Shown here piece by piece: positions 35,837 through 48,407 of a stretch of 64,000 nt of DNA. A program made the translations under genes and the position numbers. This DNA is from Motacilla alba alba (Eukaryota > Chordata > Aves > Passeriformes > Motacillidae): positions 36,794,911-36,858,910 of the forward strand of contig NC_052046.1 in NCBI RefSeq assembly GCF_015832195.1, in the 5' to 3' direction. Position 1 is the first letter of the stretch. Each line of letters starts with the position of its first letter. The notes under the pieces are model-generated. The model was not told the DNA's origin. It ran no database searches and was given only the letters and a program-made list of their open reading frames with translations.

Positions 35837-38800
35837 ATAGCTCAATCAAAGGCAATAGGGAAAAACAGTCACCTGGAAAGAGTTAGCCATTCAATGTGGA
35901 GGCAGGGGGCAGGACATGCTGCTTTAATCTTTTTATAGTATAAAAATTTTGTGGCTGAATTAAAGCCCTACTGTTTGGACTGGATGATGTTACGTAATTC
36001 TCAGAAATGAGAGCAGCTGGCCATGATACAGATACCTCCTAGCAAGCCCTGTAGCGCACAGAACATCATTTACCAAGGCTGTAAAAAAATACATTTATAA
36101 AGGGGCTTGGGAGTGAAATTTGACATTCTGGCTTGGCTTTTAGCTGTCTGGATTTCATTTACAGCACCTCTGTTTTATTTTCCACTAAAATAAATAAATA
36201 AATTAAACTGTCTTTGCCCACTTTCCCAAACTGCTTTTTTTTGGCATGTCTGTGGGTGAACCCAATGCAGAGAGCCCAGGGGTATTGATGAGAATGTTGC
36301 TAACATTGTAATGAATATGTAGCTAAACAAGCAAAGGCAAAATCCACATTCAGACGGATGTGGAAAAAGGTAGGCAAATAATGGAAGTATTAAAAACCAC
36401 CTGATTGTTGGAAATTTTCACTCTGAGGAAAACTGAGAACAAGTCAAGGTCCTGAGCCCACCAAAAATGTGAATTTTACAAACATTTATTGCTATTTCCT
36501 GATCCTTCCTCTTACCTTTCACCCACCTCTTCCTGCCAACTACACTACCACCAGATTTGCCATTTCTTACTTGCCTTTGCCTCTTGTCTTGACTTGTGGA
36601 ATTGGGGGGTGGGGGAGGAGAGGGAGGGGGCAGAAAAATCATAGTTGTGGGGTCTGTGTTCTGCCACTTAGATACAGGACAGATTTTTTTTTTCATGCAG
36701 TTGCTATAATGGACCCTGAGCTCATCCTGGTGTTCTTGTCCTGCTTTGCACAGTGGATGGTGACACTGGCTGCACTTATGCAACCTATCCTAAATTTCCC
36801 ACAGCACTCAAGTCTGACAGCAATGTCAATGTGTTGATCATCTACCCATAGATTATGTGGTTGAGAAATAGGTGATACTATTTTTTAAATACTCTTTCCG
36901 AAAGAGATTAGGAGGCCTTTGGAAAATATGTGCCTGGATTGGCCAATCAGCCATGCTCCAAAACCTGTTAGGACCCAGAAAGTCTGGCCCTTGTCCTGGG
37001 AAATTTCTCATTTAAAAAAAAAAAAATTAATACCCCCTCCCCAGTTTATTCCAGTAATACCATCTACAGCTACGTACTTAAGGTACATAACTAAACTTTA
37101 GGTAAAATATTTGAAAGCATGCAAATGTAAGTATCTGAAATGTTAAAGAATTAAATCTGTAACTTTGATTTTAAAGGCCTTGAAAAATGCACATGATAGC
37201 ACTGGGGATAGAAGGCATTTCAATTCTTCCATACTTTGGAAATCAGCTTAGTTCATTATAGGCCAAATTTTATTTAGCCATCCCTCCCTGCAGTACTTGC
37301 CACTAGAAACATGTGAATGTTTAGGAGCTGTTGCTGGATTTTTTTATCCCTGTATTTGGTGTTTTAGGATTTTAAGAGTGGCCTGATGTTTTACCTTATT
37401 TATGGTGGCAGACAACTGCTTACCTAGCAGTGTGCTGGGCTGCTAAAGCAAGTGCAGTGATCAGTGCTGATGGTTGGACCCTGGGAAGAGGAATGCAGCT
37501 TTCTGACCTCCCCATAGGCACCATGCCAGATATGAGCTGAGCCAGCCGTAGTGCTTGCTGTGGCTTTGCACCCTCCCTGTGCTATTGCCATTTTCAAAGT
37601 GTGTCTTTTTTCCTTCTGGTTGAAAGATCCTAGCAGATTTTGGAAGAGCAGCTAGTACAGAGCTGGCAGCTCTGTACAGAGCACAGAGTGGCACATATGT
37701 GCCACTGTCCAGCATCAGCTAACTGGATGCTGCCAATTTGTCACTTTGGTATTAATTTAACTGGGCAGGATCTGAGCAGCAGAGTCAGAGAGCAGCATCA
37801 GGTGGGCAGGGGTCCCAGCAGCATACTGGGCAGCACAAGAGAAGCACTAAGGGCCATATTCCAACCCTGGAATCTAATGTGCTGGCTTCAGCTGGAGCCA
37901 TGTGAACATTACTGCTGCCAGAGGACAGGCCCCAAAGTTTAGTATTTCTCCAAATGAAGTATAAAAATAATTATGAGCTTAGCCTGCAAAACTTGGGTTC
38001 GAATTCATAACCATCTGGTGTTAATGGCCTGAAGTGAAACTTCAGACAAAGGTTTCATTTTACTTATTATTCATTAGAAAGGCTTCTGGCCAGTGACTGC
38101 AGCTTTGCTTATTACTGATGGAGCTTCATACCTGCTGCCTCACTGAGGGGTAAGGAGGTGCAGAAGCCTGATGCTGCTCTGCTTTGACTTTAGGCAGGTG
38201 GCACTGAGCAGAGACAGTAGGATTGCTTGAAGCACCCAGAAGAATTAAGAAGCTCAATGTAATATTTATCTTCTTGCCATTTTCACTTAACTGACGTTAG
38301 ACTTAATCTTCCAAAAAGCCTCTGCCCAAGAGTTTATTGAAAGGCAAAAAGGTTTCCATGCTGAAATTTACTCCTACTGCTACTTATCTATGAGCAAAAG
38401 CTGTTTTTAGGCTCTTTGTCAAAACAAATCTCAGCTGCATACCAGCTGAGAGCTGGGTGGAAGGACTATGTGGAAAGCATATACTTTTTCTCAGTTCTAC
38501 TGAAATTTTGCAAACAAAGACTTCCCATCCCAAATAGTGGGGGCACTATTAGAACACTTAGATGTTCTAATTTTGAACAGGGCAAACAGAAGATGCTGAC
38601 ATGGTGAGGTATGTTGATAAGGAGAAGCACACAGATACAAGTGGCAAACCAAGATCTCAGGCTTTTCTGACAACTCCAAGAGAAACTTCCCTGCTTATTA
38701 AAGTTTCTAATGGAGATTTTTAGACATTACTCTGTGGTCCAGAATGTGTTACTCACTAAGCATGAGAAATTTGAGTAAGAAATGGCAGTGCTTTTGAGCC

Positions 38801-39753
38801 TGCTTCCGTACAGACATTCTGGTGTTTCCATTAAAAATTTTAGGTCAAAACTCAAATGTTCCAGGTGGGAAGTTTCTCTTCTCTGCTTTTCTCTATGTGG
38901 TCCAAGTACAGCAGCTTGTTAAGACCATCAGGGTTGTGTTTCTGGATCAAAATCAGTTTTCAGCAAAAATACTTCAGTTGTTATTTCTGGCCTCCCCCTT
39001 GCCCCCTCCCCGCAACAACAACAACAGAAGGGAGGTGGGTGAAAGGAATGCTTATTTTGCTTATCTGCAAAGTGCCCAGTAACCATATTTCCACAAAAGA
39101 AGCAAGAGCCGTAGAAATGAGAAACCACTTTAAAAATCTACTTTTCCACTGCAATCTCATCTTCCTGAAGTTTTTGCCAGCCATTCTCTCATACTTTGAT
39201 GCTTGGTGTTAGACACTTTCCCCTCAGGGCAGCTTGTTGTTGCATGGAAAATGCCAGTGTTTGCAGCACTCTGTGGCAAGTCCTAATCACTGTAATCAGA
39301 CTGAGATATTTATCTGACCCTTAACCTTCATGGCACATGAAGGACTGGCGGTCCTTAATGGTTTGGACAAAGTTTCACAGGTCAGCCTGGGCAGGGCAGC
39401 GTGGTAACTTGCTGCTTTTTTTGCTGTAAGCTGTTCCATCTGCATGCTACTGAAGAGTTTTCTCTTGGTTTTCTTGTACACTACCTCCTCTGAGGCTTTG
39501 GACTTGACACTGAAATTTCGAGAGGTAAACTTTTGGTCTGTAAGGTGCAGAATGTAGCCACACTAAATAATTTTTTTCTCCTCCTCATCTGTCTCCCAAC
39601 AATGTCACTCACTGGGAAGCCTGTTCTATGATCTACCTTTATTAATGGAGCTGCAATTCACATCAAGAACCACTGGGGAGGAAGTAGCCCCATGTTGGCA
39701 CCAGCCTCAGCTTTACACTGTTGTTCAACTAGCACCTTTTTCCTCTCTTACAG

Positions 39754-39878
39754 TGTTTGCCAGAATCCTGAAGGCTCCTGAATCCCAAAACATCACCTTT
39801 GGGTCCGTGGTGACATTGCGGTGCACGGCGACCGGCCTCCCAGTCCCTACTGTCACCTGGCTGGAAAATGGGAAAGCT
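39754..39878 (+). CDS. MUSK: MUSK exon 6: first half of Ig3
   Basis: Residues 210-251. It has a possible N-glycosylation site (SQNIT), the first Ig3 cysteine in [11 protein letters not shown] and the core tryptophan in VTWLENG. It begins in phase 1 after a strong CTCTCTTACAG acceptor and ends in phase 0 at GCT|GTAAGT. Confidence 0.96.
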
Positions 39879-42800
39879 GTAAGTAGCTCTTTTTCATGCT
39901 TTTGGCCGTGGAGAACTGCTATCAGCTGGAAAGGCTGGTAGTCAGCACCAGTGGTTTCTATTCCTTCCAAACTTAGCACCTTGTTTTTCAAACTGGTTGA
40001 GTTCAGCTCATCTCTCTGCTGCAGTTTTCTCTGGAAAAACATTGTCCCCCTTATCCAGAGTGTTGTATGACTTTATTTGTTAGGATCTGGAAAGCCCAAG
40101 ATGAAGAGTGCTTTAGACCCTTCCAACCATCCTCCAAGACAAAATTCCTAGGACTTCATTGTGTATTTCTGCAGCTATCTTTCCTTTCCTTTTTTAATAA
40201 TGTGGTAACAATAACAAGGCAAAATTACATGTTTGACAAAGTAGCATAAACTATGAAGTTAGGTAGAGCAAACTGTTTTGAGGTCAAATACCTGTGGAAT
40301 GACATTATGCACAGCATATTTGAGGAAGATAATAGGAAGTTTTCTAGGCTGACCTAGGCGATGTGAAATATGTCATTAATGTATCCCTGGGCAGAAGCAT
40401 GTTCTTAAGAAAAGCACACCCTCTTCAGTGGCAGGCACCAAGGGATGCAAATCCACTATGTCTCATAGGAAAGGTTCTGTGGTCTAATGATCCTCACCAC
40501 TTAATACGGTCCTTGCTTTCAATTTGCCAGGCTTCCATGCCTGTGTGTAGGCTGTTGCAATGCCTTCATTTCAGTGAACTGAAAACCTGCTTGACATCTA
40601 GTATTGCCTGTGTGGGAGTGAGCAATGACCACAGTCATGGCAGCACTGCAGCCCAAGTCTGCCACAGTTTCCCTCTAGTCTTCATGTGCTTAAGGTGAAC
40701 ATCTTTTGTCCTCTCTTTGGTCTTCTGACAGCTTTTTAAAGCATGTGAGCCAGGTCATGATTCTATGGAGGCAGGTGGAGTGTCTGCTGAGTGCAGGCCG
40801 GCAATTTGCCTCTGCTCTTTCTCATGGACCTCTTGTCAGCCCCAAGTGCTTCTGAGCTGATCCTAACCATTCATGTGGACTTGCTGGTCCAGAGGACCAA
40901 TAAACCCCCTTGGTTCTTACTTCAGGGGACTATCACCATCCTGGTTTTTATGTCCTCTCTCCACACATTAAAACTTGTTCCTAAGACCCCATGGCTACTC
41001 TGCCGACTGCCTTGCCTTCCTTGCCTCCTCTATACCTTATTGTGACCTCTAGTCTGATTAGGGCTGATTTTCCACATTCCTTCAGTATTGCTAGGCAGAG
41101 CAGCAAAGGGATCAGATTAGCCTCTGCTGGGACCCGTGGGTGCTTGATGGTTTCTGACAATATTTAGTTTGACACAACTGCAAGTGTTTATTGAAGACCT
41201 CCTCCCCACTGGGAATGAAACCCTTTGCAGGAGTCTGGGGTATCTGGAAAGAGCAATATATTTCCAGAGCACAGACCTGTGCTCTGCTGAGATCCCAGTG
41301 AGTGCATCCCAGAGAGCTGAGGTAGATGAAATGATGCTCAGCCCCTGCCTGGGCCACTGCCTGACTGGTGATAACTGCTCTGCCCCATTCCTGTCTGAAA
41401 GGCATAGCCCAGTCCCAGTCGCATATCCCAGGAGGGTAGTGCTCCTGATTGCCTCACTTTAAATATGGCAAGGAAACCTTAATGAGAGCCTGTCTCTGGG
41501 AGAGTCAGCAGGAAGCCAGTGGATGGGACATGGTGAATTTGAGGGTTGGTTCACAGCAAGGGTGAGTAATTTGAAGACGCAGCATGCCTGTGGCATTATG
41601 GTTTCTGAACACCAAACTGTAATTGTCCTGAGGTTCAAAGAACAGGAGTCTGCTGAGCTTACTGGGCGTCGCTGGAAGAGGAGGATGAAAACTCCTCTGT
41701 GCAGCAGCTGCCTGGCGTACCTATTTAGAAACACAATACATTTCCCTCCTGCTATGCACCACAGGGCATCATGGACTTTACAATGTAGTTTTCCACGTAT
41801 CCAGGAATAAATGAGCCTGGTGTGAAGATATGAAGAGGTCTCTAATTTCCTGGTAGCTGAGGTGATGATTTAAAGGCTAAAAAGGGAACTCCTGGAAACA
41901 AAATCTCAGGAAATGTGTTTGAAAAGGAAAGGGAATCAATTAACACAAGGGAACATCTTGAAGTTTCCAGTAAGGGTAACAAGAGATGGCCAGTGTGGAA
42001 GTCCTAGGCACCACTGCCTGTGATTTTTCCACTGTACATGGTGCATACTGCTTGTACTGCTTGCAGTTACTTGAGCAACCTCTTCCTCCTGTGTCGCAAG
42101 CTGGAAGGAACAATCCCAGTTATCTGTGCTAAACAGGCACAGTCCAGTGCTGCCAGATGTGGTACACCTGAGGCCTGAGGAGCCAGCAGGGAGAGAAGAC
42201 TGGATTAGCACAAGCTGCTCATGGCAAGCAGCCACCTATCCCACCAAGATGTTGGAAAGCGAGGGTGGCCTATAGGAAATACCTCCTTCTCACCGAGAAG
42301 TTCCCCGCACCATTTTAGTGCTGAGTGGTTTTTGTTGAGAAAAGGATTCTAAAACTAAATTTGAGCAGCTCAGTAAAAAAAGACATATCTGTGAAAAAAT
42401 ATCTCCTGGGCTCCCACTCTCTTGAACTGATTTCATGTTAAAAGGCCAATATATCCCTGGTCCCTTCGTTTGCACAGAGGCGGACATACCTGGTGCACTA
42501 CGTACCAACTGTGTTGGTCTGATTATTTAGTGATTTCTTCCCATGAACATTCTCTCATCACAAGTCCAAGCTGACTCTGAGAGAGGCAAAACAAATATAT
42601 TCTTTTCAGAGTTTTCTTTTCATAAAGAATCCAATCTGCTTACAAGACATGTTACAACACTGATGAATTCCTTCTTGCTTTTTCAATTATTGCTGTCAAC
42701 ACACATGGGTATTTCATTTCACGGAAAGGTCTCATTGAATGTACATTTTTACTGACCTCCAGGGAGGTCAGATTTATATTTCTGTCTTAGTTACATGTGT

Positions 42801-43698
42801 AGGTAAAGTGATTTGCTGGTGCGAATCCAGAGGGACAATCTGCAATGTCCTTAGAGTCAGGTCACACTTGGGTCCACAGGCACCATACCTCACTTGAATT
42901 ATGTTTGATGCTTCTTATCAGTATGAAGGTTAGAGCAGACAATGATCTCCTTCCTGTTGCCTTTGCAAGATTGAGTCTGTATGTACTGTGCTCTCCTACT
43001 TTAATTAATGCCATGTTGGCAGGGAAGACTTGATGGTAAATCAAGGCCAATTGGCAAAAATCAGCAGGCTTCAAGCCCCTTTAACTGCAAATTACTGATC
43101 TGGGAGAAGAGCTGGCCAAAATCATCATATGTTTAGCCCCTTCCATATTTCTAGTTGCAAGATAAGAAACTCTACCAGATATCTGCTGAAGTATTATAGC
43201 CAGAGCACTTTCTGTGCTTATGAGTGCTTTGAGAGTATTGTAGTGGTTATACTAATCCAGAATTAATGACTTCCAAACTATTTTCCTTTCTTCCTCTGTA
43301 TAGCGGATGTTCACAAAGTCATCTTGTGGTGTTCCTTACTAGGGCATGAAGAGGCAAACAATCTACTACAAGAAGCTGTGCAGTAACTAGCCAGCTTAAT
43401 TACATAAACCAAATTGTGGTTCTGACCCTCTTGAACTGAAACCTAATTGCAAAAGTATTGCTGGAGTGTGAAATAGGAGAGATCTTTTAACATTTATTTC
43501 TGTGTGTGAAGTCGGCAGCTATGAGAGCGCCAAAGTAACACCAGCAGCTTTAGGTCTCTGCCACTTTTGTCTCCTTGACACATCTTCCTGTGCTAATTTA
43601 AATGCTTAAAATCTGACACTCTGTCTCAGATTTTTCCTTGGTTTGCCTGTTTGTGTCTTTGTTGGAAATATTACTGAACTGGGCTTTCACTCTTTTAG
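39879..43698 (+). other. MUSK: MUSK intron 6
   Basis: 3.82 kb with no recognised repeat or gene. Confidence 0.85.
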
Positions 43699-43858
43699 GT
43701 TTCTGTGGGGTCAGTAGCAGAAAGTGTCAAGGACAGAGTGGTTGATTCCAGACTGCAAGTGTATGTCACCCGACCTGGCCTATTTACTTGTCTGGCCACA
43801 AACAAGCACAGCAAAACTTTTGGAGCCGCAAAAGCAGCAGCAACCATCAGCATTTCAG
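43699..43858 (+). CDS. MUSK: MUSK exon 7: second half of Ig3
   Basis: Residues 252-304. It carries [11 protein letters not shown], the second Ig3 cysteine in [11 protein letters not shown] and the KAAATISIS end of the domain. It ends in phase 1 at TCAG|GTATGC. The next in-frame sequence is supplied by a 7-nt microexon. Confidence 0.96.
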
Positions 43859-45339
43859 GTATGCAGGGAAAGAAGAGGCCATTAATTTTTTTAGCCTTTC
43901 CTGCTGGGGAAGAGGAAAGGGGTGTAGAGTACTGTGGTGGAAGAGGGAAAGCCTTGGAGAGCTGATAGTGTGGGGGGCCTAAATTTGAGTACAAGTACAT
44001 GCTCCACCAGGCTATTTCCTCATATACTCTTACACTTCGGAGACGGGCATAGCTGTCATTTCCTGAATGTTTGATGCTGTCTTGTACTTTATGTCCCAGA
44101 AGCACACTTGGTAAGTTCATCCATATGGAGGAAGTTGTGGCCATGACCCAGCATCAGTATCATCTAACAAAGTGAAAATAGCTTCAAGCAGTTCAGCTTC
44201 ACAACGGGTTGGCATCCAGAGAGCAGGGTGGTTGCTGTCAGAGTAGCATCCTGCCTTGCCTGAAGTAATCTCTTCCTTCAGAGATATGTCCCAAATGTGA
44301 AAATGAATTTCCAAAGAGGAGAAATACCTCTGTCAGAGCTAACTAACAGCATTTGTCATACAGAGAGAAAGGTGGTAGCTTGTCCCATCCCTCTTTGGAC
44401 AGGCAAGGGGATTTAGTTAGAGGAAAGAGTAATCACACTGGACATGGGATGGTAGCCCTGGTTCTGCTTTTAACCAGGCAGGTACTTGTTTATCTCTCTG
44501 TGCCTTAGCTTCTGCTTTCTTGAGAAAATAATCATGCCCTTTCTTACACTGGGCATTGAAACCTACCAGTAATCTTTGCTCCATAATGTACTCAGCACTT
44601 GGTACTGTGTTTCCCATCCCCACTTCTGCTTTTAGCTCAGGCAAGTGTGTGTCCTATAAATGCAGTGGTGCAGACAGGTACTTGGGGCTGGTGGAAGTTG
44701 TACTCCTCCAGGCTGTGTGCGCTCAGCAGGAGGAGAGCTGCCCCCTAGACCTGAGCAGTAGTCTACCTTGGCCTTGCCTCAGCTCACAAGGCTCCAAGGG
44801 CAGAGGTACCCTGGCCCTTGGCTGATGCCCAGCGCCTCCTCCCTGTGCTGGCACTGCCCAACTCCCTGTGGCATGGTAAGCCAGGGCCACTGCTGTGTGC
44901 CAGTACTGCATCTCCAGCCCTGGCTTCTCCTACTTGTTACTGCTGCTGCCTGAAGTAATGGATATCTATGTGGCTTAAACAAAGGATGCTACCTGCTGGT
45001 TACATGTGACCCAAAGGATCAGCATAAAAGTGTGGGTTTATGGTGCAAGAGTTCACATCAGCTGACACTGCCATCAACAATCCACTTCCTTCTCCTCATT
45101 CTTTCTCACTTTACAATATTCAGTGTTGGCCAACTTTTCTTCCCCACAAAAAGATACAAACAAAGGAACAGAATTTAGTGCATTTTTTTTCATACAGCTT
45201 ACAGTTGTCAGACACATTTTCTAGCATGAAAATCTTGACTTACGCATCTCAGAGAGAGCAATGAAGGGTCACTGATGTCTTTTCCATTTCTTCTTTCTCC
45301 TGGTTCATCACAATTCCTGGATCTGGTGCCTCTTGGCAG
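43859..45339 (+). other. MUSK: MUSK intron 7
   Basis: 1.48 kb, ending in the acceptor TGCCTCTTGGCAG just before the microexon. No other element is recognised. Confidence 0.75.
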
Positions 45340-45346
45340 AATGGAG
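45340..45346 (+). CDS. MUSK: MUSK exon 8: 7-nt microexon (Glu-Trp)
   Basis: AATGGAG lies between a pyrimidine-rich acceptor (CCTCTTGGCAG) and a consensus donor (GTAAGA). It takes the phase-1 G from exon 7 and leaves phase 2 for exon 9, giving Glu-Trp-Ser, the EWS that follows Ig3 in mammalian MUSK. Without it, exon 7 joined to exon 9 shifts frame and meets a TGA at 48,296-48,298, so it is needed for the full receptor. Found by phase reasoning, motif and known protein; no transcript evidence was available. Confidence 0.88.
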
Positions 45347-48140
45347 GTAAGAATGACTTTCTGTGGTTTTGTGGAGGCTCTTTCTGGGCCAGGGAGAAGA
45401 ATAATGATGAACCAAGGGGGTTTGGTTAATTTGGCTTAAATGAAGGGGTAGAGTTTCTGCATTCCAACTGTGCAGATGAGGTTCACCCATAGGGATCACT
45501 GAGCTCCTTTACAGAGGCATAATTGGAGACTAAGCTTGGGTGGTTAACAGTGGTTTTGAATCAAGCCAGCAGTAAAGGTGTTTGAAATATGGTAATGGGC
45601 AGAGTATTCTGAAGGAACTTCTATTTGGTTACAGATCCACAGTTTCCCTTGACCTTGTAAATTTCATAGCAAAGTTTAACTGCAAGGTAAACTCCTACCT
45701 GTTGACAGTTAATAAATGTAATTTGGTTTGGTGGTCACCAGATTAGGGCAAGAGAAGATTATGTTTGTTCCAAGCAGAGTTATGGATTAATAAAGCCACT
45801 TACATGTGATGAGAAATGAACTTCTGCTTAGTAATTTTTGCAGGACTGAACAATTTAGCTGGCCTTTTCTCTTTAGAATCCTTCCATGTTTTTACATGCT
45901 GCACTGGCTGATCAGTCTAGAAGGAAAATGAGAATGTTAGCCTGGGAGATGGGCTGGGGGCTTCTGGCCACCACAGAAAAGAGCAGAGCCTGGGGAAGCC
46001 TGAGCAAATGGTTTTGCCACTCTGCTAACACAGACTCCCAGCAAAGGCTATTGCCTCCATCACAGGAGCTTGCAATATTGATTCAGGAAGTTTGTAAGTG
46101 ATTAAGTGACCACCCAGTGATGATGTCAGACTTATGCCTTACACCTGCACTCATGCAGGTATGACAGGCATAGGGACACAGACCAAGTGCTCAGCCCATC
46201 TGTCCCATAGGTGTTCTTAACATTTGCTGCATGATGTTTCCTTTCTGACAAACCATTGTGAGAAACATGTTGTTGCTACTTCTCCATTGTAACTTGGTCT
46301 GTGTCTCCTTGTATATTTTAGAAAAACAAGGAGACATAATGTTAGCACTGTTAGGTCTTCTCAGTCTGCCTCTGCAGTACCCTGAAATCAGTGGTACAGG
46401 TGCCCCATGCACACCTGTCCCTGCTTTTGCCCCTGGGGCACAGGAAGGATGCAACTTCCAGATTAAGCACAAATCAGGGAAATGTAAATAACATAACCCC
46501 TGTGATGCCTAGAGCAGTTCTAGCAGAGTCCTGGGATCTGTGCATTGCTTTGGGGAAACCTGCTGTGTGCTGGGGAGATGTCATGGTCTGTGACACTAGT
46601 GCAGCATGCTGGGGGATTCCTGTGTCACATGAAAGTGTGTCCATGGAGCCTGAGATGATGCAGAGTCAGAACATCACTGCCGTTTTGGTAAACCTCAAAG
46701 GATTGGTGCCATCCTGTTTTTTTTATCCAATGTGACACATAAAAAAAACAATTAAAGAAAAATTTCACATGGAGCCCAAAAGAGAACAACTAGAACAGGG
46801 CCAGGGATTGTCATCTGCAGAAAACAGCATCTGAAGAACAGAAATGTGAGCATCCTCTGTAATCCTTTGTCCATGTACCTCCAGCTTTCTGAAAAAAAAA
46901 AAAAAAAAGGCAGGAAGAAACCCCAGAGCTAACAATGGGTGATTATTTGGACAGAGGAAAGAAATAAAAGGCAAAGATACAAATAGCTCTGTTGACTGCT
47001 CCAAATGGTTGGCATGTCGTGAATTGAACTCTCTGACCCCAGTTACACTGACTGAATGGCAGTGGGGACAGCTGCACCCAGCCCTCCTCTCTGCCCTGAT
47101 TTGGCCATGCCCCACACACAGGGAGTCTGCTTTCACAGCTTTGCCGCTCATACCCAGGACTCTGCATCCCACGGGCTGCCTAGGCAGAGGGCACCTCCTC
47201 ACCTGCAGACCTTGCTGCACCTTGGGTGACTGTGGGAACTACTGGAAGCATGGCTGACCTGTGCGTTGTCCTTTCCCTGCTGCTTACTTTTGATGGCCAT
47301 GGAGAGAAAGGGAGGAAGGGAGAGGGGACAGGGCAGAGATCTCCTTCTAGATACAAATAACATGGGAAAGATAAGTAAATGGCCCTCAAATAAGATGACC
47401 CTACTGTGATTTTTACTGCTCCTGCATAGCTCTGTCTCCATGCTATGTGTCAGGACTTTGCAAAATGGGAGATGTGGTGAAGAGAAAAGATGTACCTTGC
47501 AGAGAAACACCAGGAAGGAAAACACAGAGACTTGTGCCTTCCTCATCTCTGAGTCTCCCAGCTAAAGATGTGGAAGAGGGGCAGGTCAGGAGTGGTGCAG
47601 GAGTTGTGGATGGGCAGGCAGGAGCTTGATCTGACCTTGTGAAAAATTCCCTGGCACATGATGGGTTGAACTTCCCTGGCTCCTGCTCATCAAGTCTATC
47701 TTAAATTAAACTCTAACTCTTGTTAGACAGCAGAGCAAAAAATTCTGAGTTATCACAGAACTGCAAGCAAGCAGCATGGCTATCCCTACTGCAGGGAAGC
47801 AGGAAAGTAAAATATTTTCCCATTAGAGCCCAGGGGCAGAGTGAAGGGCCATTCTAGGTCATGGTTCTGTGTGATTGCTCAGTCTTCAGTCCACTTATAG
47901 CTTTAACAACACTTGGTCAGGGCCTCATCCCTGGAGCTCACCTGGCCTGGCACCAAGGTACCCTACAGAAGTTTCATTCTTGTATTATATTAGCTAGTTT
48001 TAGTGGTATAAACATCTATTATCTCCTCTGCCCCCTGTTAGCCTTACACATGCGACTTTATTCAGAAACGGGGCCATTGTGCTCATGCAGCTGTTTAGAT
48101 CTGTGAGCTTACTGTGTATATGTGCTCTTGTCCTTGACAG
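45347..48140 (+). other. MUSK: MUSK intron 8
   Basis: 2.79 kb. It has a short poly-A run near 46,893; nothing else is recognised. Confidence 0.75.
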
Positions 48141-48407
48141 CAAGCTGTACAAGGGTGATGCAGGCTACTGCAGCACATACAGAGGTGAGGTGTGTAGTGC
48201 TATCTTGGCGAAGAATGCTCTTGTTTTCTTCAACTCCTCGTATGCTGATCCAGAGGAGACCCAAGAGCTGCTTGTGCACACTGCCTGGACTGAGCTGAAA
48301 ATGGTGAGTTCATTCTGCCAACCGGCTGCTGAGTCTCTGCTGTGTAACTACATCTTCCAGGAGTGCAATCCCTCGGGAGCTGGGCCAGCTCCAAAACCAG
48401 TGTGCAG
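48141..48407 (+). CDS. MUSK: MUSK exon 9: first part of Frizzled-like cysteine-rich domain
   Basis: Residues 307-395. It begins with [11 protein letters not shown], aligning without gaps to the mammalian linker, and carries six of the ten CRD cysteines (first Cys317). NSS in [12 protein letters not shown] is a possible glycosylation site. The exon starts and ends in phase 2 and is 267 nt, so it could be skipped in frame, joining the microexon directly to exon 10. The acceptor is CTCTTGTCCTTGACAG; the donor AG|GTAAAT. Confidence 0.94.

Larger units (their letters stand above)
23543..39753 (+). other. MUSK: MUSK intron 5 (16.2 kb)
   Basis: The largest intron in the window. It contains the GGAGA tract, an antisense solo LTR (25.7-26.5 kb), an AAAC microsatellite, a short CTG run and an LTR-like segment near 35.2-35.8 kb. 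No exon of another gene is recognised. An antisense frame of 222 codons at 30,912-31,580 has no recognisable family. Confidence 0.85.

Noticed and set aside
48141..48170. Alternative acceptor at 48,161-48,163 (GATGCAG|GC) that would join exon 7 in frame and avoid the microexon
   Set aside because: It has no pyrimidine tract, whereas the acceptor at 48,140 has one, and the upstream choice gives a gap-free match to the mammalian linker. It could still be a minor isoform.
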